A DNA stretch of 64,000 bases, taken from the NCBI RefSeq assembly GCF_000338295.1, contig NZ_ANMO01000067.1, positions 1 through 64,000 of the forward strand, in the 5' to 3' direction. The stretch comes from Rhodopirellula europaea 6C (GTDB lineage Bacteria; Planctomycetota; Planctomycetia; Pirellulales; Pirellulaceae). Both the position numbers and the translations under genes were made by a program. This document shows, one piece after another, positions 26,564-35,076 of this stretch; the stretch's first letter is position 1; each line of letters starts with the position of its first letter. The notes under the pieces are model-generated. The model made no database searches. It saw only the letters and a program-made list of their open reading frames with translations, and was not told where the DNA came from.

Positions 26564-27487
26564 TCACGCACCAGCCGACTGAGCGGCCATGTCGCGAACC
26601 AACGGACTGTAACCGGCCAGCGGCCCTAAATCGGCGGGCTCCGCGTTTCGTTCGGCCAAGAACGTCTTGTAGTACAACGCGATCATCAGCAAGTCCGCGT
26701 CGATATCGGGCCGAAATTCGAACCGATCGATCAGCGGCAGCGTCAGGTGCCGAGCGATTTCTCGACGTCGGGCTGGCGTCAGGTAGTGCCGACGCTCGGC
26801 ATAAACGGCCAACGTTCTCGCCATGCTTCGCGAAATCGCGTAGTCGCCGGGGATGAACGTGGCCAGCGGAGCGACACGCGGGTCATCGATCTTGGCGACG
26901 GGCAACTGCCATGTCTTTTCATCGATGATGACCATCGTGCCACTGGCGATGTCGCCGAGTCGCTGCATTCGCCGCGTGCTGATCACGCAGATCAACCCCA
27001 CCATCCCGGTCGGAATCAAAAACATCGGAGGAATGTTCTCGTCGATACTGCTCAGTGCCGCGACGGGAGCCAGATCCGCGATCCGAAGCAAATTTCGCAG
27101 CACGGCACGTTTGCCATTGATCGGACACCCATCGACATCGATCACTCGAATGCCGCAGGCCCATTTCCCAACGGTCCGACCGTTGAACCAGGCTTCCAAG
27201 GCAGCCCCGTAGAACCAACTGATCAAAAAGTAACTGATGAATCCAGCTGCCACCGCGAATGCACCGAGTTCTTGCAAACCGGACAAACCGATGAACAACA
27301 GCAAGAACAAGATGATTGCGCCAATCACCGCGACTCGCACCAGCACATCGATGATGTAAGCCGGCAACCGCCGAAATGGCCCTGCCAACTGATACTCAAA
27401 CGCAATGTTCTCCGGCGTCACAACACCAATGGTGGTGTCGAGCGCTCGCTGGTTTTCAGCATCGAGTTGGTTTTCATCGCGTGGCAT
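26564..27487 (-). CDS. RDD family membrane protein
   Basis: 307 residues. The RDD domain begins at about residue 38 (GPFRRLPAYIIDVLVRVAVI). Hydrophobic segments at about 47-68 and 75-95 are followed by FNGRTVGKWACGIRVIDVDG, the usual GxTxGK signature. A third hydrophobic segment (PPMFLIPTGMVGLICVIS) leads to RMQRLGDIASGTMVI. The C-terminal ~110 residues are soluble and helical. RDD proteins are poorly defined; some are transporters. In planctomycetes they often neighbour spoIIM-like genes, not seen here. It is divergent from the Nramp-related gene. Confidence 0.85.
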   Translation of the reverse strand: MPRDENQLDAENQRALDTTIGVVTPENIAFEYQLAGPFRRLPAYIIDVLVRVAVIGAIILFLLLFIGLSGLQELGAFAVAAGFISYFLISWFYGAALEAWFNGRTVGKWACGIRVIDVDGCPINGKRAVLRNLLRIADLAPVAALSSIDENIPPMFLIPTGMVGLICVISTRRMQRLGDIASGTMVIIDEKTWQLPVAKIDDPRVAPLATFIPGDYAISRSMARTLAVYAERRHYLTPARRREIARHLTLPLIDRFEFRPDIDADLLMIALYYKTFLAERNAEPADLGPLAGYSPLVRDMAAQSAGA

Positions 27488-27552
27488 GGTGGTGCTACTA
27501 TATCAAGCTTTCGCCACTTCATCCCACCTCTGTTGTTGATCGCGAGCACGTT

Positions 27553-29130
27553 TTGAAATCATCCGAATCTGGACGCCGAGATCCGCCGACGCATTGGTGG
27601 CGAATCCTGACTAACATCGGGCCTGGACTGATCATCGCCGGATCAATCGTGGGCAGCGGCGAATTGATCGCAACGACCAAAACCGGTGCCGAAGCCGGAT
27701 TCACACTGCTTTGGCTGATCCTGCTGGGTTGCGTGGTCAAAGTGTTCACCCAAGTCGAAATGGGGCGTTACACACTGACCAGCGGCAAGACATCGCTGCA
27801 AGGTTTTAACGAACTGCCCGGCCCGAGACTCGGTCGCCACGGAAACTGGTTGGTCTGGGCTTGGGCGGTCATGTGGCTGGCCAGCATCGGACAACAAGGC
27901 GGGATTGTCGGCAGCGTCGGCCAAGCGGTGGCACTCACGATGCCAGCCACCGCACAAGGAGTCTCCGAGAATCGTGTCGCCGACGCGGAACAACTGCTGA
28001 CGTTTGAACGATACGCGGCCCGATCCGAATCCGTCTCTTCCGACGATGGCACCTCACCGGATGAACCCAACGTCCCAACTTCCGAGCGTCTCAAAGAACT
28101 CGATCAACGAGAAGCCGAGGTGGTCGCGTTGCGGATCGCTCACGAACTGGAACATGGCAAGAGCGAGCCACCGGACATCAAACTGTGGGCGACCATCATT
28201 ACCATTGCAACGAGCATCCTGTTGTTCGTCGGCCGGTATGGGTTGATCCAAACGTTCAGCACCGTGCTGGTCGGGTCGTTCACGTTGCTCACGCTGATCA
28301 ACTTGTTCTTGTTGCAGGGCGAGGTCGATTACCGAGTCACAACGGAAGAATTTTTCTCTGGATTGAAAGGTGCCCTGCCCTCCTCGGCCAACGGCAGCAC
28401 AGCGCTCGCGACCGCACTGGCAACGTTTGGCATCATCGGCGTGGGAGCCGGTGAGTTGGTGGCTTACCCGTATTGGTGCCTCGAAAAAGGCTATGCCAAG
28501 TTCACCGGCAAAGACGATGGCACGCCGCAGTGGCGTGAGCGGGCAGCCGGATGGATGCGGGTGATGCAGGTCGACGCCTGGGGATCGATGCTGGTCTACA
28601 CCTTTGCCACCGTCGCGTTCTACTTGCTCGGTGCCGCGGTGCTGCATCGTGTCGGACTGAACCCGGAGAAATCCGATTTGGTGCGGACGCTGGCCGTGAT
28701 GTATGTGCCGGTGTTTTCGAACTGGGCCGCGGGGCTGTTTCTGTTTGGCGCGATCGCGGTGTTGTACAGCACCTTCTTTGTTGCTTGTGCCGGGCATGCA
28801 CGCGTGTTCTCCGATGCGCTGCGGGTGATCGGATGGATCGATGACAGCCAAGCGACGCGAGACAAATGGGTGCGTGGTCTTGGTGCTTTTTTCCCGATCA
28901 TGAGCTTGTTCTTTTACCTTGCGTTTCCTTCGCCGGCGAAATTGGTTTTGATCAGCGGCGTTACACAAGGTGTCGTGTTGCCGATGATCGCCGGAGCCGC
29001 GATTTGGTTTCGCTACAAACGCTCCGTCGATGGACTGCGTCCCGGCAAGCTTTGGGACGCCATGCTGTGGTTATCCGGCATCGCGATGTTGATCACCGGT
29101 GTGTGGACCATCATCGCCACCGTGACATGA
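27553..29130 (+). CDS. Nramp-related membrane transporter lacking canonical metal-binding motifs
   Basis: 525 residues from the TTG at 27553. The open frame extends to 27376, but that part overlaps the divergent RDD gene, and no ATG is suitable. Eleven or more membrane segments are visible. TM1 reads GPGLIIAGSIVGSGELIATT, where true Nramp has DPGN. The TM6 equivalent reads GVGAGELVAYPYWCLEKG, where Nramp has MPH(N). Both metal-binding helices are thus altered, so Mn/Fe transport should not be assumed. A charged insertion of ~85 residues (about 115-200; ENRVADAEQLLTFERY...) separates two TMs and may be a soluble loop domain. Confidence 0.8.
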   Translation: MKSSESGRRDPPTHWWRILTNIGPGLIIAGSIVGSGELIATTKTGAEAGFTLLWLILLGCVVKVFTQVEMGRYTLTSGKTSLQGFNELPGPRLGRHGNWLVWAWAVMWLASIGQQGGIVGSVGQAVALTMPATAQGVSENRVADAEQLLTFERYAARSESVSSDDGTSPDEPNVPTSERLKELDQREAEVVALRIAHELEHGKSEPPDIKLWATIITIATSILLFVGRYGLIQTFSTVLVGSFTLLTLINLFLLQGEVDYRVTTEEFFSGLKGALPSSANGSTALATALATFGIIGVGAGELVAYPYWCLEKGYAKFTGKDDGTPQWRERAAGWMRVMQVDAWGSMLVYTFATVAFYLLGAAVLHRVGLNPEKSDLVRTLAVMYVPVFSNWAAGLFLFGAIAVLYSTFFVACAGHARVFSDALRVIGWIDDSQATRDKWVRGLGAFFPIMSLFFYLAFPSPAKLVLISGVTQGVVLPMIAGAAIWFRYKRSVDGLRPGKLWDAMLWLSGIAMLITGVWTIIATVT

Positions 29131-29149
29131 GTGCAACGTCAATCTGAAC

Positions 29150-29174
29150 GTAGCCGGATTCGCCAAGAATTCGG
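29150..29174 (+). repeat. GTAG hairpin (REP-like), CCGGATTC stem
   Basis: GTAG is followed by CCGGATTC, loop GCCAA, and GAATTCGG. It is identical to the copy at 49836-49860. Confidence 0.8.
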
Positions 29175-29206
29175 AGCGAGATGGATGCCATTGCCAAGTT
29201 TGAACT

Positions 29207-29229
29207 CACGGCGGAGACCGCCGTGCTAC
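29207..29229 (-). repeat. GTAG hairpin (REP-like), CACGGCGG stem
   Basis: On the minus strand GTAG is followed by CACGGCGG, loop TCT, and CCGCCGTG: a perfect 8-bp stem with a pyrimidine triloop. It is identical to the copy at 49904-49926. Confidence 0.8.
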
Positions 29230-29242
29230 AGGTTGCGAACCC

Positions 29243-29368
29243 GTAGGCCATGTCTCACATGGCATCCCAGCCGATGCTTTGGAACAAAGCGAGGCGTCAA
29301 TCAAACCAACCCTCGCGAGTTCGATCAGGTAACGGCCCGCCAGCATCGCCAGGTAGGACCTGGCCTAC
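29243..29368. repeat. Composite element bounded by opposed GTAG hairpins (126 bp)
   Basis: The left end is GTAG-GCCATGT-CTC-ACATGGC (29243-29263). It is followed by a conserved tail containing GCTTTGGAACAAAGC, itself a hairpin, and ending GAGGCG. A spacer follows, and the right end, read on the minus strand, is GTAG-GCCAGGT-CCT-ACCTGGC (29348-29368). The element at 43486-43610 has the same layout and nearly the same length, with an unrelated spacer. Confidence 0.75.
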
Positions 29369-29374
29369 GGTGAG

Positions 29375-30718
29375 TTAACCCAACAACTCGGCGGCTTGGT
29401 CGCACAAAGAAGCGGCCTCGTCGGCCGTGGGTGCTTCGGCGATCATCCGGACGATCGGTTCGGTGTTGCTGCCACGAACCAACAACCAACGATCCGACCA
29501 TTGCAACCGCATCCCGTCACCACGTGTCGCTTCCGCGTCGGTGAACTTGGCTTCCAATTTGTCAAAGACTTCCGGCAATCGTTCGGCTGAAACACCCGCT
29601 TTGCTTTTTTGGATGCTGAGCTGCGGCAATTCATCGGCCAACTCGCTAAGAGGTTTCCCGGTTCGTGCCAAGAGTGCCAACGTTTGGGCCATCCCAACAA
29701 AGCTGTCGCGAACATAGCCCACCGTCGGATCGATTGGTCCGCCGTTGCCTTCACCACCATAGGACGCCTTCTTGTCAATCATCAAATCGCACACGTTGGC
29801 TTCGCCCACCGCACTGCGAAATGTTTCAACGCCGTGCTGCTTCGCGATCAAAGTGCTCATCGAACTGGTCGCTCCGTTGATCACGATCGGGCCCGATGTT
29901 CGACCGGTTTCCATCGCCTGCCTGACGCACAAAGCCAACGTGCATTCTTCGCCAATGTAGCGTCCCGTTTCGTCGATTAACGCCAACCGATCGGCATCAG
30001 GGTCTTGGCAGAAACCAACGACGCACTCGCGACCGGTCACGTCCGCAGAAATGCCCTGCAGGTTCTCGGCAGTGGGCTCGGGCGTGTGAGCGAATTTCCC
30101 CGTCGGTTCGTGCCCCATCGCCTCGACGGTGCATCCCAACGCTTTCAGCAACCGCACGCCGAGCAATCCACCTGCGCCGTGGTTGCTGTCGATCAGCACT
30201 CGAAATTGTTTGGCTTTGATCGCATCGACGTCGACTGTTGCCAAGACTTTTTCGAGATGGGCCGCGTGAGGGTCGTCGACGGAGCTGACCTCACCAATTT
30301 TGTCGTACGTCGCCCATTGGTTCGTTCCGGCAAAGTATGCGTCGCGAATTTTGGCTCCCGATTCGGCGTCGAGGACGCGGCCATCGCCGCCGAACAATTT
30401 GATGCCGTTGTATTCCGGTGGATTGTGGCTGGCCGAGATCGCAATGGCACCGACGGCACCCAACTCGCGAACCAGCACACCAATGGTGGGAGTGGCGGCA
30501 ACGTCTGCGTCGATCACATCGCGTCCCGAAGCGGACAATGCAGAAACGATGGCACTGCGAAGCATCGGTCCCGTGGTGCGTCCGTCGCGTCCGATCACAA
30601 TTTTGCCTTCAGGCATTGCTGCTGAAAACGCGGCTGCGAAACGCACGGCGACTTCGGGTGTCAGGGTTTCACCCAAGATGCCGCGAAGACCGCTGACGCT
30701 GATAATCAATTCACTCAT
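29375..30718 (-). CDS. Phosphoglucomutase/phosphomannomutase (GlmM/ManB superfamily)
   Basis: 447 residues from the ATG at 30718 (MSELIISVSGLRGILGETLT). The open frame runs on another ~940 nt, but that part is antisense to fhcA. The phosphoserine loop is ISASHNPPEYNG (Ser97), the Mg2+ loop is DPDADRLALID, the sugar-binding loop is GGEGNGGPIDP, and the phosphate-binding RGSNTEPIVRM is near the C terminus. This is a complete alpha-D-phosphohexomutase, converting hexose-6- to hexose-1-phosphates. Which sugar it prefers (glucosamine, mannose or glucose) cannot be decided by reading. It diverges from the fhc operon. Confidence 0.9.
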   Translation of the reverse strand: MSELIISVSGLRGILGETLTPEVAVRFAAAFSAAMPEGKIVIGRDGRTTGPMLRSAIVSALSASGRDVIDADVAATPTIGVLVRELGAVGAIAISASHNPPEYNGIKLFGGDGRVLDAESGAKIRDAYFAGTNQWATYDKIGEVSSVDDPHAAHLEKVLATVDVDAIKAKQFRVLIDSNHGAGGLLGVRLLKALGCTVEAMGHEPTGKFAHTPEPTAENLQGISADVTGRECVVGFCQDPDADRLALIDETGRYIGEECTLALCVRQAMETGRTSGPIVINGATSSMSTLIAKQHGVETFRSAVGEANVCDLMIDKKASYGGEGNGGPIDPTVGYVRDSFVGMAQTLALLARTGKPLSELADELPQLSIQKSKAGVSAERLPEVFDKLEAKFTDAEATRGDGMRLQWSDRWLLVRGSNTEPIVRMIAEAPTADEAASLCDQAAELLG

Positions 30719-30940
30719 GGGACACGCAAGTAGACTGGATCGAGGAGGGAGAGGACGAGAATGAAAGTCGATGATGACCAATCGTGATCGCAATGGACCG
30801 CTGCGTGGCGAGACATGGTTCACGAGGCTCAGGGGCAGCATCGTACCAGGGACATCGGAATTCGCGTATATTCCCCGCCGAACATTCATTTCTGGCAGCC
30901 TTCGCCATTCGCTCGCCACTTCCCGCGTTTGTTTTTCACC

Positions 30941-32635
30941 ATGCTCACTGTTCTTCAAGGAAGCCGGCTGATCGATCCGTCGGCCCCTGGAGCCAAACCG
31001 GGCGGCGAGATCGCGGATCTTTGGTGGCGAGACGGTCATCTCATCGAGGCTCCTGAAAAAGGAACCCTCGCAGATCAAACCATCGATGGCAGTGGATGTG
31101 TCACGATGGCGGGTGGCATCGATTTGCACACGCACATCGGCGGAGGCAAAGTCACCTTGGCTCGCATGCTGCTGGGCGACCAAATGCCACCCTGGCGTGA
31201 AGCCACACGCATCAACGGCGAAGACGCGGCCTCGTGCGAGTTCCTTCCGGCGGCATCGGTGACTGCGTCGCGATACTTGGACATGGGTTACACAACGTGC
31301 TTTGAGCCTGCGGTGATTCCATGCAACGCACGATCTGCGCACGCGGAGATGGCCGACGTTCGCGGGCTCGACACCGGCGGGTACTGTTTGCTCGGCAACG
31401 ACGACGTGTTGCTTCGACTGATCGCGGACGATGAACCACAAGAAGTCATCAACGCTTATGTCGCTTGGATTGTTCAAGCGACTCGCTGCATCGCCGTAAA
31501 AGTCGTGAACCCAGGCGGCATCAACGCGTTCAAATTCAACGAACGCGAAATGGATGTCGACACCCAACATCCGAAATACGGAATCACTCCCGGTCAAATC
31601 ATTCGTGTGCTGTGCAGAGCGGTTTCGGAAATCGGTTTGGGACATCCGCTGCATGTTCATTGCAGCAACTTGGGTGTACCCGGCAACATCGATTCAACGC
31701 TGGCAACGATCCGAGCCGCCGATGGCTATCCCATTCATTTGACCCACGCTCAATTCCACAGCTATGGAACGGAAGGTCCCTACAAATTTTCATCGTCCGC
31801 GGCGAAGTTGGCGGACGCACTGAAAGCCAACCCCAATGTGACGCTGGACGTCGGACAAATTCAGTTTGGCCAAACAGTCACGATCAGTGCGGACGCGATG
31901 CATCAATACGACAATCGCAATCTGGCGAAACCACGCAAGTCAGTATTGCTGGACATCGAATGTGAAGCCGGCTGCGGAGTCGTTCCCTTCCGATACGCTC
32001 GCCGCGAATTTGTGCACAGTTTGCAATGGGCGATCGGATTGGAGTTGTTCTTGATGGTCGACGACCCCTCACGAGTTTTCCTGACGACCGACCATCCCAA
32101 CGGCGGACCGTTCACGGCGTATCCGCACCTGATCGCCTTGCTGACCAACAAATCGCTTCGCGAAACGGCACTTTCCGAAATTCATTCCGACGCCGCAGCG
32201 GCCAGCTCACTGGCTGGCATCGATCGCGAATATTCGCTTGACGATATCGCCGTGATGACTCGGTCCGCACCCGCATCGATTTTGGGTCTGTCTGATCGAG
32301 GCCGATTGCAACCGGGATGCGTGGCCGACGTGGTCGTGTACGAAGAAAGCACCGACGTCGAAACCATGTTCCGCACTCCGCGAGATGTATTCAAACAAGG
32401 CGTTCAAATTCGTTCGCGAGGTCAAAACGTAGAGACTGCAACGTCCGCGCGACGGGACAACACGTTGGCTGCTTCAGTTGAAGTCGACCCCGCATACATC
32501 CCCAAGTTCCGTGAGATGCATGCTCGCACAGGAACGTTCGCGATGGACCGATTGCAGATATCCAAAAGTGAGATGGACGATGTGATCGGCACGCGTTTGA
32601 TCGAAACACCGCGGTCGGAGAATCAAGGTGGCTGA
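30941..32635 (+). CDS. fhcA: Formyltransferase/hydrolase complex subunit A (FhcA, FmdA-like)
   Basis: 564 residues from the ATG at 30941 (MLTVLQGSRLIDPSAPGAKP). It is an amidohydrolase-fold protein: GGIDLHTHIGGGKVTLARML supplies the HxH metal ligands, and further conserved stretches are YTTCFEPAVIP and HVHCSNLGVPGN. FhcA is the hydrolytic subunit of the bacterial formyltransferase/hydrolase complex. That complex converts formyl-tetrahydromethanopterin to formate in C1 oxidation and formaldehyde detoxification. It heads an operon; its last eight bases overlap the GTG start of fhcD. The 222-bp gap to the divergent mutase gene holds both promoters. Confidence 0.93.
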   Translation: MLTVLQGSRLIDPSAPGAKPGGEIADLWWRDGHLIEAPEKGTLADQTIDGSGCVTMAGGIDLHTHIGGGKVTLARMLLGDQMPPWREATRINGEDAASCEFLPAASVTASRYLDMGYTTCFEPAVIPCNARSAHAEMADVRGLDTGGYCLLGNDDVLLRLIADDEPQEVINAYVAWIVQATRCIAVKVVNPGGINAFKFNEREMDVDTQHPKYGITPGQIIRVLCRAVSEIGLGHPLHVHCSNLGVPGNIDSTLATIRAADGYPIHLTHAQFHSYGTEGPYKFSSSAAKLADALKANPNVTLDVGQIQFGQTVTISADAMHQYDNRNLAKPRKSVLLDIECEAGCGVVPFRYARREFVHSLQWAIGLELFLMVDDPSRVFLTTDHPNGGPFTAYPHLIALLTNKSLRETALSEIHSDAAAASSLAGIDREYSLDDIAVMTRSAPASILGLSDRGRLQPGCVADVVVYEESTDVETMFRTPRDVFKQGVQIRSRGQNVETATSARRDNTLAASVEVDPAYIPKFREMHARTGTFAMDRLQISKSEMDDVIGTRLIETPRSENQGG

Positions 32636-33632
32636 TTTTACCGCGGCGTCCAAACCATTGTCGATTGCCGGTGTCTCGATCAAAGACACCTTTGCCGAAG
32701 CCTTTGACATGAAGGCCACACGATTAATCGTGACCGCGGATGATCGTCGTTGGTGCGAAGAATCCGCCAGAGCAATGTGCGGGTTCGGAACCAGCGTCAT
32801 TGCTTGCGGACTTGAGATCGCGGTCGAACAAACACTGTCACCCGAGCAGACACCCGATGGTCGCCCAGGCGTCGCGATATTGGCCTTTGGAATGTCGGGC
32901 AAAGACCTAGAAAAGCAAATTCCACGGCGAGCCGGCCAGTGCGTTTTGACTTGTCCCACAACCGCTTTGTACGGTGGCATCCCCGGCGGCCGCGAGGTGC
33001 ATCCCAAGCGAGTACCGATCGGAAAGTCACTGCGATACTTTGGTGACGGGAACCAAATCAGCAAGCAGATTCATCACTTGGACGCGGATGGAAGGTCCCG
33101 GCCTGTGCGTTACTGGCGAATTCCCGTGATGGACGGTGAATTCGTTTGTCAGCACGACGTCGGTCGAGTCGACGCAATCGGAGGCGGCAACTTTATCTTG
33201 GTCGGGCGAACGATGCAGTCCGTCACCATCGCCTGCCGCGCCGCGATTGATGCAATGCGAGAACTCCCTGGCATCATCACTCCGTTTCCCGGCGGAACGA
33301 CTCGCAGCGGATCCAAAGTCGGATCGAAATACGCCGCATTGTTTGCATCGACCAATGACGCGTTCTGCCCCACACTTCGAGAAGTCACGTCATCAGAATT
33401 GCCTTCCGACGCCAACGCGGCAATCGAAGTGGTGATCGATGGATTGTCGTTTGACGAGATCGCCGAATCGATGCGAGTCGGCATTACCGCCGCATGCGAA
33501 GCAGCTGCTTCCGAAGGGCTATTGAGCATCTCGGCGGGGAACTATGGCGGCAAACTTGGCCGGCATCATTTCAAGCTGCATGAATTGCTCCACGGCACAT
33601 CATCGCCCTCCGATTCAGGGGCCGAACGATGA
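32628..33632 (+). CDS. fhcD: Formylmethanofuran:tetrahydromethanopterin formyltransferase (FhcD, Ftr-like)
   Basis: 334 residues from a GTG start that overlaps fhcA (GTGGCTGA). It opens LSIAGVSIKDTFAEAFDMKA, a characteristic start of Ftr. Further family stretches are PRRAGQCVLTCPTTALYGGI and DGEFVCQHDVGRVDAIGGGN. The enzyme transfers the formyl group between tetrahydromethanopterin and the methanofuran-like cofactor in the Fhc complex. Its stop overlaps the ATG of fhcC (ATGA). It is slightly longer than archaeal Ftr (about 297 residues), mainly at the C terminus. Confidence 0.93.
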   Translation: MADFTAASKPLSIAGVSIKDTFAEAFDMKATRLIVTADDRRWCEESARAMCGFGTSVIACGLEIAVEQTLSPEQTPDGRPGVAILAFGMSGKDLEKQIPRRAGQCVLTCPTTALYGGIPGGREVHPKRVPIGKSLRYFGDGNQISKQIHHLDADGRSRPVRYWRIPVMDGEFVCQHDVGRVDAIGGGNFILVGRTMQSVTIACRAAIDAMRELPGIITPFPGGTTRSGSKVGSKYAALFASTNDAFCPTLREVTSSELPSDANAAIEVVIDGLSFDEIAESMRVGITAACEAAASEGLLSISAGNYGGKLGRHHFKLHELLHGTSSPSDSGAER

Positions 33633-34420
33633 GTCAAATCACGCTGCGTCTTCGATCCGAGCTCCCATCATCGCTGGATGCATCGCGAATCCGGCTGGAT
33701 GAATGGGTCCAACTTTCAACGCTCGAAATTGAACGATTCCAGTTGCAATCTCGATCTGGCCCGATTGCGATCGGCGATCTTTTTGAGGTCTCCGTGCGAT
33801 CCGATGTCTCGATGCCACGGCTGGTTTTCGATGGTTGCATGCAACCTGTTTCGGGAATCGGATTCCAGCACAAGCTGGGCGAGATCCTTTGCGAGTCCAA
33901 CGTTGGCGATCACGCGGGCAGTTGCATGTCTGGCGGACGCATCGTGGTGCGTGGCGACGCGGGCGATCACCTGGGTTCGCCAATCGGTTCCCGCACTGTT
34001 GGCATGAGTGGTGGCCAAATAATCGTCGAAGGATCCGCCGGTGATGACGCAGGTCATCGCATGCGTCGTGGAGAAATCTGGATTGGCAGCAACGTTGGAA
34101 AGCGTCTCGCGACTTGGATGGTCGCTGGTACGTTCGGCGTGGCCGGGAACTGCGGACCAACCATTGCCTACGGAATGCGGCGAGGAACGTTGATCTTTGG
34201 CCGGCCTCCGACACTCGACAAACGTCGGTTCTCAACGCCCATCCCTCTGCGTTCAGCCTTCTTGGGTCTGATGAGTCGGAACAGCGCCGCAAAATGGCTG
34301 ACGCCCGACTTCTTGCATTCGCTGAATGTGTGCCGTGGCGACCAACTGATTGATGGTCGCGGCGAAATCTGGATGCCAACATCCGGTACCGAGTCTACGA
34401 AAACAGGGGCGTCCAACTAA
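33629..34420 (+). CDS. fhcC: Formyltransferase/hydrolase complex subunit C (FhcC)
   Basis: 263 residues, ATGA-coupled to fhcD. It has the beta-helix pattern of FwdC/FmdC and of glutamate-synthase alpha-subunit C-terminal domains: repeated glycine-containing turns such as NVGDHAGSCMSGGRIVVRGD, SGGQIIVEGSAGDDAG and RRGEIWIGSNVGKR. It is a structural and cofactor-linking subunit of the Fhc complex. The last gene of the run is followed by only 44 nt before a convergent gene. No fhcB gene follows, unlike in methylotrophic proteobacteria. Confidence 0.92.
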   Translation: MSQITLRLRSELPSSLDASRIRLDEWVQLSTLEIERFQLQSRSGPIAIGDLFEVSVRSDVSMPRLVFDGCMQPVSGIGFQHKLGEILCESNVGDHAGSCMSGGRIVVRGDAGDHLGSPIGSRTVGMSGGQIIVEGSAGDDAGHRMRRGEIWIGSNVGKRLATWMVAGTFGVAGNCGPTIAYGMRRGTLIFGRPPTLDKRRFSTPIPLRSAFLGLMSRNSAAKWLTPDFLHSLNVCRGDQLIDGRGEIWMPTSGTESTKTGASN

Positions 34421-34464
34421 ATAAACACCCCCGCAATCGAACGATCGGTTTGAACCAGTTCGAA

Positions 34465-34893
34465 TCAGACTTCGGCTAGTTCGTCGGCTTCTTCATCGCT
34501 CCAGCTTTCTTCGCCTTCGGGAGCGTCGTTCAATCCCAACTCTTCAAATTGCTCGTCGGACAGCTTCACATAGTTGAGCGACCGCAAGACTTCCAAGACT
34601 TCGCTGCAGGTTGGGAACATTCGGCCGGAGTCACGTTTGTAATCGTCCATCGCTTTCATGAACTCGACTTCTTGATCGCTGTAGTCACGTTCGCACGTTG
34701 TTGGATCAATGTGGCGACGACGTTGTTTCTTTCGACGAGGCTGGTCCATCATGCCTGCATCGCTCGCATCGGCGTTGCCATCGCGACGTTCGCTACGACG
34801 GCGATCAATAGTCACCACTTCGTCACCAACGTTCTTGCTCTTGGAGCGGTTGGCGGCGGAAGTTTTTGGCGATGATTTGGCAGTCGTTGGCAT
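34465..34893 (-). CDS. Conserved-looking small charged protein of unknown function
   Basis: 142 residues. The N-terminal ~70 residues are very basic and polar ([20 protein letters not shown], then [14 protein letters not shown]), probably disordered and possibly nucleic-acid binding. A compact helical part follows at about 72-115 ([20 protein letters not shown], then [20 protein letters not shown]). This has the look of a small helical DNA- or protein-binding domain. The end is acidic ([20 protein letters not shown]). I do not recognise the family. It is convergent with fhcC. Confidence 0.7.
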   Translation of the reverse strand: MPTTAKSSPKTSAANRSKSKNVGDEVVTIDRRRSERRDGNADASDAGMMDQPRRKKQRRRHIDPTTCERDYSDQEVEFMKAMDDYKRDSGRMFPTCSEVLEVLRSLNYVKLSDEQFEELGLNDAPEGEESWSDEEADELAEV

Positions 34894-35076
34894 GGGTTTC
34901 CTCGTGCATTAAGAAACAGTGCGAAGTCGGGAAGTGGACTTTCAGTCCGATCCCTCAAAGATCCAGAAGCGTGTGACCGAGAGTTCTTGGCCGTACAATG
35001 AGTAGCACGCGGGTTAGGTTCGGGCTGAGCATTCCGGCGAGTTTACCGACCAGGCAAACTGAAACGCCGCGAATGC

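Larger units (their letters stand above)
29131..29374. other. Convergent intergenic region filled with GTAG palindromes
   Basis: No gene. Four GTAG-type hairpins lie in order: 29150-29174 (+), 29207-29229 (-), 29243-29263 (+) and 29348-29368 (-). The last two bound a composite element. The same modules, in the same order for the first three, recur at 49836-50057. Confidence 0.75.

Noticed and set aside
29207-29229. Hairpin as an ordinary rho-independent terminator
   Set aside because: No T-run follows on either strand and the identical sequence is dispersed elsewhere, so it is called a repeat.
29375-31660. 761-residue version of the phosphohexomutase
   Set aside because: The extra 314 residues lie antisense to fhcA; the family start is at 30718.
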